A program made the translations under genes and the position numbers. From Ectobius pallidus (Eukaryota > Arthropoda > Insecta > Blattodea > Ectobiidae): a DNA stretch of 64,000 bases. Location of the stretch: positions 84,727,432 to 84,791,431 of the forward strand of contig CAXKWD010000009.1 in assembly GCA_964059195.1 (NCBI GenBank), written 5' to 3'. The notes under the pieces are model-generated. The model did no database searches and was not told the DNA's origin. It saw nothing but the letters and a program-made list of their open reading frames with translations. Below are positions 42,010 through 53,835 of this stretch, one piece after another (positions within the stretch are counted from its first letter, which is position 1; every line of letters begins with the position of its first letter).

Positions 42010-42670
42010 AAGCTATTTAAACTTTAAAATTACATACAATATAAGTGTAATTTACAATAGATGTGTATAAAAGTGGAACTTGACCTCCTCGCTATGAGTT
42101 CTGGTTTGGTTTGTTTTGATTTGAAAAAACTAGCGATGATCTGCACGATGAAATTTGCGATTTTTTAATTCTCGTTTTTGCAACACATTGCGCTAACGGT
42201 AAATATTAAAATATTAATTATTCTCTAATTTATTTAACTTTATTGAACCATAAAATGAGCATAAACTAGTGCGTGTCGATCGTAGAACTTTAAGTTGTAT
42301 TTAAAAAATTACGAAAAAGTTCAAATTTGTCAATTTTATAAACTAAGTGCGATGCGCCATCGGAAATGGTCGACCAATTTTTTATTTTTTGCGTCGGTTT
42401 TCTTATCATTAGTGGCAAGTTTTCCTGAATATAACGATTCGAGAAAAAAAAATTTTTGTCGACCCACCCTAGTGTCACTATCTGATTCATTGTGATAATC
42501 CACTGCTCCATGAAATAATGTGAACATGTGGGATGTGAATGGGAGAAGCTGCTCATATAGGCCTACGTCCTCGTCCTTCTTACAGGAAACGTAGCTAATA
42601 TTCTTCCCATTAATAAATACGTACTTACTCAATGCCAATATACAATTCATAAGTAAGCTATAGGAATATT
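42010..42670. other. Unassigned AT-rich DNA
   Basis: Small overlapping frames on both strands, no recognisable motif. Confidence 0.45.
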
Positions 42671-42677
42671 ATCTATT

Positions 42678-43300
42678 TTATGAAACCCGAAGGTTCATTG
42701 CCGCGCTTACCTGAGCCCGCCATTTAACCCTATTTTGTGCTAATTCCACCCAACCATCCCTCGCAAATCCTACTTCTCTTAAATATATCCTAATATTGTC
42801 CTCCCACCAGCGTCTAGGTCTTCCGAGTGGTCTTTTCCTTCGGGTCTCCCCGTCAATATTCTTGAGTTATGTCTTTCCTCCCCAATGCGCGCAACATGTC
42901 CAGCCCATTTCATCATCCGTGATTTAATTACCCTTACTGTATCCGATGACGAGTTCAGGTTATGTAGCTTATCGTTATGCATTTTTCTCCAGTCCCCACT
43001 TTTATCTCTCTTAGGCCCAAATATTTTCCTAAGCACCTTGTGAGTAAGCGACCATGTCTCACTTTCATATAATACAACCGGCAGGATAGTTGTCTTATAC
43101 ATTTTTATTTGTAGATTTCTGGACAGAAGACGAGAAGAAAGAGTTTCTGAACTGCGTAAAAGCAGGCATTTCCTAATTTGAGTCTACACTTAACTTCGGG
43201 CTTAATATTATATGTATCTGTAATTACTGTTCCCAGATATTTGAATTTGTCCACTTGTTCGAACGATTTACCGGCTATTCTTTTAAACAGAGTTGAATAT
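42678..43300 (-). pseudogene. Non-LTR retrotransposon reverse transcriptase, C-terminal fragment
   Basis: On the minus strand, pieces in shifting frames read in order: RIAGKSFEQVDKFKYLGTVI, KCRLKLGNACF, KMYKTTILPVVLYESETWSL, KVLRKIFGPKRDKSGDWRKM, VRVIKSRMMKWAGHVARIGE, TGRPEGK, and finally SAAMNLRVS-stop (stop at 42680-42678). FKYLG, LP(V)VLYG/ESETWSL and KWAGHVARI are hallmarks of the thumb and post-RT region of many insect non-LTR elements. Upstream palm motifs including the catalytic YADD are absent, so the copy is 5'-truncated, and frameshifts show it is dead. The clade (RTE, Jockey or I) cannot be set from this part. Confidence 0.9.
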
Positions 43301-43321
43301 TTCTACCACTTAAGCTTAAAA

Positions 43322-45120
43322 GATGTATGGCAATGAACTTTGCTCTTTCCTTGAGAACTATAAGACGGTGTGGCAGCTGGTTGCTTGCAATATATGTATC
43401 GGTCTGAAAACGGCTGGCGGGGCGGGGGGGCTCTTCTCGATCGACTGCATTCACTGGCTGATGGATCGAGTTGGCCGGCAATCAATCTTCCTCCAGATAT
43501 CGGGCATTTGTACATGAGCATCTTCTCCCTCCCCGTGAGGAGAAGCGGGCCGTTTACTTAATTCAGATCCCGAATACGGATATGATACATATTGGACTCA
43601 ATAACTGTCATATTCTGACGTCTTTGTTGTATGGCTTGTCACATACACTACTATAGGCTACGTTTTAAAGCAGCGGTTACCAATTTGCGGTGCGCAAAAG
43701 GGTAGTATGTGCGAACATTTTATGGTATGGAGCTAGGTCATGGCACCTGTAAAATTTCTGTTGGCATCTAAAATTTCCCCTAATGGTAAAGCCGCAATTT
43801 AGCGGGCCCCTATTTTTAAACCGAGATTCTCTTCATAAAATACCTAATACCACACTTATTTTGTTATAGATCGTTCTGTGGAGAGGAGATGTCTTGACAT
43901 ATTTTCTAATCCAACCGTTCTAAATTATACACTTGTTTCATACACGATCTGCCAAAAAATAGCGAAATTTATGCCATATTTACTTCGCCGGGGTGAAGAA
44001 ACTCGTGATTGGACGTTGGAAGTTTGACGTGACGTCTGAACAACTAGAATTCTCGGTAAACAGGTTGACAAACATAACACGCGAGAGATATAAAAATATG
44101 GCAATTTACAAAACGGGAGAATTCTGTATGCGCTACTATTGTAAACTAGTATCACTGTTCATAACCTAGCAGAACCTATCACTAACACTAATATCACTAT
44201 TCCTAACCAAACTGCCAATAACCTAGGATAAAATCCAGATTGTACTGATTCCTTCATACGCGGTGCAAGAAAGGCATAGTTGGTCATCCTGCTTCGGTGA
44301 AAAACAAAAACAAATCATCACATTGTCCGTGAAAACTTGCATATCGCGAAAGGGGCTCGCTACTTTGCGCTAACCCCCCAATTTTTGTTCTGATTGTCAA
44401 AGAACTGAACAGTTTGTGAAACTTTCACTCTGTGCGGTCAAGAGGTATAATTTTTTTTTTCTCCAAGACAATTTAGCAAGTCTTGCTAAGAGAATATGGG
44501 ATATTGCAACTTGGGTGGAATGTCAATATGAACGCCATTGCAATAGTGGGGATTCCTACGTTTTTGAACAGGCTCCTGGATCTAGAGAAATTTATTTTTC
44601 CCTGTCATAAAACTTACTTTTGAGATAATTGACTTTTGAAGTCTTTGTAGAAGTAACATTTTTTGCTGAGAACTTCCGACATTGGCCCCTAAGGTTTCTG
44701 TATTATGTCTATCAATAGCAACAGACTTTGACACTTTTATTATATGAAAGATAAAGACTGGCCGAGCTCAATAATGCATAGATCTCATTTTTGCAAGAAA
44801 TTGACATTGCCCCTTTTAGAACCAAGCCACAGAGTTAGCTTTGCTTACTATGGAACCACATGCCTAGATTCGATCCTGGGTATTTCCTTGGACTTTAGAA
44901 AGGACTGGAAATGAGTACTGTCAACCTCGTGAGGACAACTGAGGATTTACTTGACAAATAACTACAGCCTCTTATCAATAAAACCATACATAACGAGGAC
45001 AACGCGGAAGATTTTGCAAAAAAAATTGCACGTAAATCGGTCCAGTAGTTTAACTATAAAGGACATAGATACTAACATTGCCTTCTATACAGCATTGTCT
45101 TCTATACATGTATATTATTA
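43322..45120. other. Unassigned DNA; possible lone hAT-like end at 43.67 kb
   Basis: CAGCGGTTACCAATTTGCGG at 43671 resembles a hAT left end, but no partner was found. AAATCGGTCCAGTAGTTTAA near 45034 resembles a common dispersed repeat tail. Nothing coding. Confidence 0.35.
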
Positions 45121-45127
45121 TTATTAT

Positions 45128-45547
45128 TAGGGATGGGTCGATACCAGATTTTCTCGATACTCGATACTCGATACCGATACATGATTTTTTCCTCGATACT
45201 CGATACTTCGATACTCGATACCTTCAACATTTCCAGTTTCAATAAATAGGTACATTAAAAATTAAAATTTGAGAGAATTGTGTAATACCAACTAAACTAA
45301 TTAAGTCTGCATATTTAATGAGACAAAATTTAAGATCATCAGTAGCCTATAATTATTTTTAAACTCTACAATGAAACTAAAATTAGTTTTTTAAACAGTC
45401 CACTTACAAGTTTTTGTTAAAAAATACTAGCATTCTCACTTAATTGCAGAATTACAAAAGTATCGAAAAAGTATCGAGCGAGTTTTCTGAAGTATCGTTC
45501 GATGCCGATACCATGCAAGTATCGAGAGTATCGAGAGCCCATCCCTA
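45128..45547 (+). mobile_element. CGATA-rich MITE, copy 2 (internally deleted)
   Basis: TAGGGATGGGTCGATACC to CCCATCCCTA with CGATAC clusters at both ends. The left cluster is longer than in copy 1 (extra CTCGATACTTCGATACTCGA). The middle segment found at 8.18-8.40 kb of copy 1 is missing. The left flank is a (TTA)n run. Confidence 0.85.
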
Positions 45548-48000
45548 TACGTAACCTTAATTCAAACTCGTATGCACTGATATAAGAATTTCTTAAAATA
45601 TGTCAACATTTCACAGAATACACTAGCAAAGAACTCCGCTTAATGTATATAGGCCTAATTATTTCACCCTAATATAACTTGTGTATATAACAGTATTAAT
45701 GTAGTAGGCTACTCATTTCAACTTGATCAACGAAATAAACAAACATCTGATTAATTTCATAACCATATGTTTAGGAATATGTTGTGGGTAACTGTATTGC
45801 AACTTCAAAAGCAGTATATGAACAGTGTAAAACAGTATGTCAAGATAACTAATTTGCATTTGATAAATTCTTTCAAATAGGTCTATACAAGTTCACAAAA
45901 CAATGTATCTACATCTACAATATATCATATTTCTGGGAGGTCATTTGAGATTACTTACGAGATGAAGTATCATCATAGACCCACGATATCACTAGCACCC
46001 GGCATTTTATCGTCGGGTTGCGCGAGTTAAGTGACGATTATGATGTCACTGGCACATGGGACACTAATGCACTAAAGCCTACAAACACCTCAACTGCTTT
46101 TAGTTGATGTCACGTTGACGTCAATCGGTGTTAGGGCGCGTTTTTCCGTTAAAGTGGCGCATTTCTATCAGTTGTAAATTGGTAGTTGCACATGGAGGAT
46201 CGAATCCGTGCCTCTAAGCTGGAGTTGAAGGTAATTTCTGACTAGTGGTTACAATATGTGTTATATTTTTGAGATGTTATGGTTTGTAATCACTATTACG
46301 CTAGGTATTTCGAACAAACGCTTTTCAAGTAGCCTAGTTCAATAGTGGTTAGTACTTTGTTCTTCTTAGAATTCCGAGTCTCAGACCCTGTTTTTTTAGT
46401 GTTTTTGGTTCAAATTAGATTTACTGTATTTTGTCCTTGAGTGGAAACACGAACTTTCATCTTGTAAAGGAACCGGAAACTTTCCAATATAAATGAGCGA
46501 AGTGATTTAGATAGGTCTTGGTTTTTAACGAGAGCAACCCACATTATGCCTTATTTTATTTAGGCTAGTTTAGATTTAGATTTATTTTGTCCGTAAATCA
46601 ATACAAGACTGATATTGGACGCGTAATTTAACTTACATATAAGAAGCCACAATTACCCCGCCCCGCTCAACACAGGATCTACAGGACGAGATATCTACAT
46701 CTACATCTACATCTACAATAATTCTGAGTGTACAGAAACTTAAATATAGTTATATTTACAAAGTACCTATGTTTCACTACTACAAACAGAGTTAACAAAT
46801 TTCTTAAATACAGTATAATATACAACTTTCATTGTTAAAAGCAGTTGTAGTAGAAAGAATAGCTTACAGTATATCTGACAATAAAAATATAAGATATAAC
46901 TTTTTATTGAATGTAGTGTTCGTATTTAAAATAATAATTTACATTACAGTCTTGTGCTCTATTTACTGTTCATAACCTATTTAATTCGTTCAATGGTTTT
47001 ATATATATTGGGAAGTTTATAGTATAAGTTAGTTTTATCCCAGACTCTTTCCAAAAACAGCTAATCTGTGCTTCGTTAATCTGTAATCATGTTTGTTTCG
47101 TATATACTATTCCTATCCATCCTTAAACGTTTAATTTCGGAAAACATGATGTGGAATACCAGCCATGCTTGAGGTTATGTTATGAGTCTAGTACAGGTTG
47201 AGTACAATGTAAGCCTACATTATAGTTTGTATGGGATCTGATTCAAACTGTTAAATTAACATTCTGGTAGTTTCATATTAACTTTCCTTCAGGCAACATT
47301 TTTTAAAAGTATAATACAGCTTTGTTAGCTAGTTTGTTAGTTTTATTTGCTTACACAGTTCAGTGTTTGTTATTATACAAGAACGTTTATTATCAAAATT
47401 TAAAGTTACTAAATTAACCTCTAAATACAAAATATGGAATATACAATGAATATTAGGCCTACAATATTTTAAACGTGCTACATTTTTATAACTTTATACT
47501 TCATTAGCACTAGGCCTATACGTTTGAATATTTTACATTTACATTTTTTCTGCACGTTGAAAATTAATCTGTGAATAAACTTAACTTATCCTTGCTAATG
47601 CAAAATGATAGGACATTTTAAATGTAATACAGAAGTACACACATCTTATGCTATAGTTGAAGGTTCGTAAGCCTTGTGGTTTAATTATATAATTTGAATA
47701 TCCATTTCTGATTAAATGAGAATTTGAGATTAATTTTCAAGAAGTACGCTTTATTTCCTGTATATTGAGATGTTTAAATTAGAATTTATTAAATTATGAT
47801 ACTTGAATCAGGGTACCAACCATGTCAAGCCCAAACTGGGGTTAGCTTATTTCTGTTATGGTTTTGGATTGCAATAGTTAATAGTAGTGATTGCCTGAAA
47901 TAATTTATTCGCTTTGTTTTTTTATATAGTATTAAATTATATTTTGATAGTTAATTGTATTAAAATATAAATACAAAATACTGATATAATAATCATGATG
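45548..48000. other. Unassigned AT-rich DNA
   Basis: A short CATCTA run at 46693-46717. A box B-like GGATCGAATCCGTG at 46198 has no convincing box A. Three TAGGCCTA octamers (45650, 47454, 47511). No gene recognised. Confidence 0.4.
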
Positions 48001-48030
48001 TCATATTATAAGTTTAGAAGAAAAGATTTG

Positions 48031-48153
48031 ATTGGTTATCAAAACGGAAATGAAACCTTCTCTGTGATTGGCTGAAAGCAGTAGCAGTTTAAAGCAGTTT
48101 GATTGGTTAAAGTAAGATGAGCTGTGATTGGTTGTTGAAATTTGCTATATAAG
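48031..48153 (+). promoter_or_regulatory. Promoter-like block: four CCAAT boxes plus TATA
   Basis: Four inverted CCAAT boxes (ATTGG at 48031, 48067, 48102 and 48127), most within TGATTGGYT, precede CTATATAAGG (TATATAAG at 48146-48153). CCAAT spacing is 36, 35 and 25 bp, and the last box lies about 20 bp upstream of TATA. NF-Y binds such arrays, and TATA would place a start near 48175-48180. Downstream sequence (from 48176) is GC-richer for about 20 bp. It could belong to a cellular gene or to the LTR of a retroelement; no coding sequence is visible after it. Confidence 0.55.
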
Positions 48154-48267
48154 GCCGGTATGACCCGGATGGTTTGGGCGGTATGTTACAATTCACTGAC
48201 CGATCAACACCTCAACACCAATTCCAATATATAATATGCACCACCTCAAACCTTTAACTAGACACCA

Positions 48268-48574
48268 TAGTAATGCCAATAGTAAAATATATTCTTCCTC
48301 TTCTATAGGTCATAGTAATGCCAATAGAACAAAAATTTCTCACTAATAGTAAAATAGCTTCTTCTTCCTCTTTTTCCTAGATGTATCACAAAGTACCAAA
48401 AACATTCTGACCAATAGTAAAATATCTTCTTCCATTTCTTCTCAGACATATAACAAAGTACCAAAAACATTCTCACCAATACTAAAATAGCTTCTTCCTC
48501 CTCTTCTTCTCAGACCAAGTACCAAAAACATTCTCACCAATACTAAAATAGCTTCTTCTTCCTCATCTTCCCAG
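48268..48574 (+). repeat. Tandem units, each ending in a 3' splice-site-like module
   Basis: Five diverged units end at 48308, 48380, 48445, 48513 and 48574; the last four are 72, 65, 68 and 61 bp long. Each contains CAATAGTAAAATA or CAATACTAAAATA, a branch-point-like adenine region, followed by CTTCTTC-rich pyrimidines and (C/T)AG. Between them AAGTACCAAAAACATTCT recurs. The order branch-like A, pyrimidine tract, AG is that of a 3' splice site, repeated five times in about 300 bp, starting about 100 bp after the promoter-like block. Whether any is used is unknown. Confidence 0.7.
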
Positions 48575-48599
48575 ATGTATCACAGAGAACATATTGTTT

Positions 48600-49690
48600 T
48601 TTTTTTACATATTCCCCTAATATATATCTTTCACGGATTTAGGTAGCGATACCGAAGAAAGCTCTTTACGGTCGAATTTCTTGGCTTACTTCAGTAAATT
48701 CTACACTGTAAATTCCCTATGTTACTGTACCTAGCGTAATGCTTAAAACCTAAAAATTGCACAAAAACAATATAAATATCAGAGTGGGAGTGGTTCTCAA
48801 GAAAAAAAAAACGTACAAAAAATAAAAATAAAAATACATTTTTATATAGCCTATACAAGGGTTTCTTATATTTACTTCAATTGATCAGGATAAGCGTGAA
48901 TGGACCGTAGTAAATATACTCCTATGTACATTCACTTTTATTATAATTATTATCGTCATTATTATTATTATTATCATCATCATTGTTATGATCAATATTG
49001 TTGTTATGTGCTGATACTTCCCGAGCCAATTTTAGGCCCTAGTCATTCCTGATGTTACCACTATGTTTAAGGAATTGAGGACGCAAATTTGAATAGTATG
49101 ATTCTGTTTGCACAATATTGGAATCTGAAACTCTATGTAAACGTTGTACTTCTAGTAAGATACTGGTAGAATAAGAAATAAGCCTTAAAGCCAAATTTCC
49201 CAGCAGTTCTTCATTAACTTTTGGGGGGGGGGGGGGAATTCGCAAGACTGAAGAAATACAAACTTTAACCTGTTCATTGCTACTGACGTACAGTATAAGT
49301 GGGACGCCTCAAGAACTGTAAAAGAGGAAATATCAGATTAATTGAGTTACGTTTTAAGTGAAACATGAGGATTTTCATTTAAGTGTCAAGTTTGTCATTC
49401 AAGGAAATTTCATTGAAAATTTTCTCGTCTATTTTGAACTTATGAGCCCTCTAATGTTTTCATTTCACTGTCTTATTACGAATGATTAATGTTTATGTTT
49501 ACAACCTTGAAAGAAACCTAAATAAATAAAATCAGATGTAACAAAGTACCAGAATGCTTTTGTTTAATCAGTGATAATTGCAATATTATGATATGCAGAA
49601 AATAAGTTATTTTTGTAATCTATATCCAAGTTAACCTTTAGATCAATTAATTAAGGAGGGCTTGAGGAAGAACAAAGGTCTAAAGTTTGA
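48600..49690. other. Unassigned AT-rich DNA
   Basis: An ATT/ATC run at 48950-48985 and a run of 14 G at 49222-49235; otherwise nothing recognised. Confidence 0.45.
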
Positions 49691-49698
49691 TACGTAAC

Positions 49699-50086
49699 TA
49701 GGGATGGGTCGATACCAGATTTTCTCGATACCGATACATGATATTTTCCTCGATACTCGATACCTTCAACATTTCCAGTTTCAATAAATAGGTACATTAA
49801 AAATTAAAATTAGAGAGAACTGTGTAATACCAACTAAATTAATTAAGTCTGCATATTTAATGAGACAAAATTTAAGATCATCAGTAGCCTATAATTATTT
49901 TTAAACTCTACAATAAAACTAAAATTAGTTTTTTAAACAGTCCACTTAAAGTTTTTGTTAAAAAATACTAGCATTCTCACTTAATTGCAGAATTACAAAA
50001 GTATCGAGCGAGTTTTCTGAAGTATCGTTCGATGCCGATACCATGCAAGTATCGAGAGTATCGAAAGTATCGAGGACCCATCCCTA
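49699..50086 (+). mobile_element. CGATA-rich MITE, copy 3 (shortest)
   Basis: TAGGGATGGGTCGATACC to GACCCATCCCTA. The interior matches copy 2 closely (GAGAACTGTGTAATACCAAC; ACTAGCATTCTCACTTAATT) with the same large deletion relative to copy 1, so copies 2 and 3 share a subfamily. An (ATT)n run starts immediately at the right end (50087-50114). Confidence 0.85.
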
Positions 50087-50114
50087 ATTATTATTATTAT
50101 TATTATTATTATTA

Positions 50115-51068
50115 TTTTATTTATTGAGCATATACGGAACATGTGTGAAATCGATTTGCTTCAATTTTATTGTCTTCATTGTTATTGTTGTTTATTTGTT
50201 GTTATTTGTTGAGATTGCGTGGGGGACGGGGAAATGTCTGTCCGCGCGATAACTCAAATACGCTTTATCGGATTTTCATGAAACTTGGTATACGCAATGA
50301 TTACGTCCATAAGAAGAAGCCTATTGATATTTGACCAAATCAGTTGACCGGTACCGGAGTCATGCCCAATTTAGTGCCTATTTTATGGTAATATATTAAA
50401 AAGAATTTATCAAATGGAAATCCGTTCTTATGGCAACATATTGTTTTACCGTGTTCGTATACGACTTTGGAAGTTGCAATACAGGTAGCTTTGAAAAATA
50501 ACATTATTCTTTCACATATGCTTATCAAACTACACCTTTCTTCTTCCGTAAGCCCTGCTTAATTAAGCGATCTGGAGCTTTACTCGGAAATCGATAAAAA
50601 AAAAAACTTATTTTCTGCATATCATAATTGCTATTATCTCTGATTAAACAAAAGCATTCTAGCACTTCGTTATATTAATTTACCTGATTTTATTATTATT
50701 TATTATCATACTATTGTATATTCCCTAAAAAAAAATAAGTAGTTTCTTTTTTAAATCTTTATGTAGTATTTTCATAATTTTAAGATAATTTTATAGGTCA
50801 TTTTTCAGGCATTTTTAAGCCATCAACTTCCAAGCTCTACTTATAAGAATCAATTTTTTTTAGAGAATGGTTAACATTTATGGGGCTTTCAGCTCATGTG
50901 TATGTCTGTTATGGTCTGAATCATGCCCAAAATTCTGTGTATAAATTAATGAAAATTCGTATTTTGAATTTTTTAAAGGCCTATTCCCAGGAAAGTTTTA
51001 AGACACAATTTGTTTGTACGAAATTATACTATCGACGAAAAATTCACATGAGTGTTTTGCATTTTTTA
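50115..51068. other. Unassigned, with a dispersed-repeat fragment
   Basis: GTCTGTCCGCGCGATAACTC with CGGATTTTCATGAAACTTGG (50237-50290) resembles a widespread insect repeat fragment. TTATAGGTCATTTTTCAGGC near 50792 resembles the GTCAT-rich interior at 61.44 kb. Confidence 0.4.
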
Positions 51069-51724
51069 TAGGGTTGGGTCCTCGATACTCTCGATACTTG
51101 TATGGTATCGGCATCGTGCGATATTTCAGAAAACTAGCCCAGTACATTTTCGATACGTTGGTAATTCTGCAATAAGCAAATGCTGTATCTCTTTCTGCTT
51201 TTAGTAGTCTACTAAATATAGTAAATACTTCTATTTCTCCTTGAAATGGAGAAAACCATTCTGTGACTTTTGTCTAGTCATAAATAAAGACTTTCCTACT
51301 TTTAAAATCCAAAGAGAAGAGATTCTTAATTATTTCGTTTCCTGTCAAAGTTTCAATAACAACCAACAAGCAAGCTGACTGTCCAAACCCCATTGTAATT
51401 TTTGAACGAAAACTTGTAAGTGGACTGTTTCAAATCTAATTTTAGTTGTAATGTACAGTTTAAAAATAATTACAAGCTATTGATGATATTAAATGTTGCC
51501 TCATTAAATATGCATACTTAATTAATTTGGTTAGTATTACACATTTCTCTCAACTTTTAATTTTTTAATGTACTTATTTATTGAAACTGGAAATGTTGAC
51601 GGTATCGAGTATCGAAGTATCGAGTATCGAGAAAAAATCATGTATCGGTATAGAGTATCGAAGTATCGAGTAAAAAATCATGTATCGGTATCGAGTATCG
51701 AGAAAATCTGGTATCGACCCATTA
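51069..51724 (-). mobile_element. CGATA-rich MITE, copy 4, minus strand
   Basis: It is the reverse-orientation counterpart of copy 1, including the middle segment (GACTTTTGTCTAGTCATAAA, CAAGCAAGCTGACTGTCCAA) deleted in copies 2 and 3. At its right end the CGATA cluster is enlarged by an internal duplication (AAAAATCATGTATCGGTAT occurs twice, at 51634 and 51675). The final ATCCCTA of the terminal repeat is decayed to ATTATTT. Confidence 0.8.
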
Positions 51725-52625
51725 TTTTTACTGTTCTGAAAAATTAGAAAACGGGTTGTACTTATTATGGAAGCGTAATTTCCATTATGTAAGGGTAAGG
51801 GGAGATTTACTGCAGAGTAAAATGATGGGAAGCAGAGCGCTAATATAGCTCGAGAAGGAGTTATTCCGCGCACAAATAACATCACACGTTTTCTTAAAGC
51901 ATCCTCTCTGTGACATAAATCTAAGTTACACGAGCTTCGAAGAGAGACGTTACGTTAATAATGTCAATTGACCTTCTCTGAGAAACACCCCCCTTCATTC
52001 AACCCCCTTCTCCTTAAGCTATGTGACCTTATAAAATATGGCAGCAACCTTTTAGTCATTCCTCTATTGATGTCACACTATAATGTATGCATACTCCTTC
52101 AAGCTACCTTCTCAGCACATTATATTGATATACTTAACGTAGATTGCTATTCATAAAAGCACTATCAGCTATTATACACAGTGAGTCAATACTGTATTAA
52201 GCTACCACTCAAATAGTAAGACATCAATGATAAATATTTTACATTGTTGTGTCAACCTGTTCGCCATCATGTTCAATACATAAAACCAGCGATTATGAGT
52301 AGCATTTTAAGACCATGCACACATTTCGCGGGAATGGATATCATTTCCCGGATCACTTGGGCATGAAGATTGCTATTTAGAAGCACTGTTAAATTATAAA
52401 TGTCACAATTCTTGAACACAATACCTTTAGTTAAAGGTAATAAAATTATCTTCGAGATGGCTAAATCTGTTTAGTATAACCACATGAAGCTTGATTCGAT
52501 GAAGAATTTATATCTGAATGTTTCTCAGATTATATTGAATAATGAATGACGTACCTTTTTCTTGAAGTATTTATAATTACCTCTTCCTGATATGTATGAT
52601 GGAATTATTTGAGACCACCTTCAGT
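51725..52625. other. Unassigned AT-rich DNA
   Basis: No recognised feature. Confidence 0.45.
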
Positions 52626-52631
52626 CATCAA

Positions 52632-52830
52632 AAATATTTAGGCATTTAAAGCCTAAAATTATATCTTGAAGAGTTAATTGCTTCAGCAAATGAGAATTGA
52701 GGCCATCAAAACTGTTTAATGGGTAAAATATAGGCATTTATAAGCCTAGAACTCATATCTTGGTGAGTAGAATGAAGAAGGGTTGAAGAAAAAGCCTTAT
52801 TGGCTATTAAAACAATGAGAAAAGATAATC
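52632..52830 (+). repeat. Diverged tandem duplication with TAGGC..GCCTA palindromes
   Basis: Two units of about 100 bp each open with a small palindrome (TTAGGCATTTAAAGCCTAA; ATAGGCATTTATAAGCCTA), continue with ATATCTTG, and end with GGC-AT-AAAAC. The duplication is old, with only scattered identity remaining. Confidence 0.55.
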
Positions 52831-52971
52831 CAGTCTCTGATTGGATATAAAATACAATGAACATAATTAAAATCACAATAGGAGTAAACAGAATTAATTG
52901 AGATTCAATTGTTAAATAATAAATAAATACATAATACCAAGCAAAGCCTGATATACATTGAATTATAGAAA

Positions 52972-53354
52972 CAGGGTGTCCACTGGTCGGGAAAATCCGG
53001 GAAACGGCCGGGAATTTCGAATGGTCGGGAAAATCCGGGAAAAGTCAATGAAATTGTTAAAATATCCGGGAAAATTTGATAAATTGCAAAGTATGATCAA
53101 AAAGACTTCTAGACAATAATAGGCCTATATGAAAGTATATTTAATTTATTTTACTGTTCCTAATTTTGTATCTGTTATAGCCTAAGCAATTATTGTCTGC
53201 AATTACTTTTGTTACTAAAAGTTTTTCTTATTTAAAGTATGTATAATCCTATAATTTTTCTTACACAGAAAGTGCTTCATATTTTGGTCGGGAATTTCTG
53301 AAATGATCAATGAAAATCAGGGAATTTCTTCAGCATTACTTGGTGGACACCCTG
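52972..53354. mobile_element. MITE with CAGGGTGTCCAC ends and 6 bp flanking repeat
   Basis: CAGGGTGTCCACTGGTCGGG and TTACTTGGTGGACACCCTG are inverted ends. TAGAAA flanks both sides (52966-52971, 53355-53360). The motif GGTCGGGAAAATCCGGG occurs twice at the left, and GGTCGGGAATTTC near 53284. A 6 bp duplication does not fit the usual hAT length of 8, so the superfamily is open. Confidence 0.75.
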
Positions 53355-53835
53355 TAGAAAGCATGACCTACTAAGAAATTAATACATAACGGAACAAACT
53401 TCTTCATGGTTTGCAAAGAGATATATTGCACAAGCACAGTACTACGGAGGAAAGTATTTCACTAAAATTGCTATGTAGATTGGCTTTCTCCTAGCGCTTT
53501 GTGCATGTCGTCATATTATCTCTGCCACCAAGCTTGTTAGAGTGTTATCTTTGCAGTCTTTCTAAGTGACGTGAATAAATGAGCAACAGTTTTCTTTGTA
53601 CCACTCAGTACATGTTCCATACACTACTTACCTACACGCAATAATAGAACTACCTCGCTGCAAATTGACGCTCGTCACTGCAATAAAGAAGTCATTCTGC
53701 CTGTGTAGAACATCAAAACTTAAAACAGTTGTGAAGTGAGAAATTGCTTCCATTTTACTTGAGAGGGAAGATGACTAATTCTGTAATGATTTTTCCGTTC
53801 TCTGACCATACCATAGATACTAAGAAAGAAAAGTA

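Noticed and set aside
43671..43860. hAT element starting CAGCGGTTACCAA
   Set aside because: No matching opposite end or flanking duplication was found.
46190..46230. tRNA-derived SINE head
   Set aside because: Only a box B-like string is present; no box A at the required distance.
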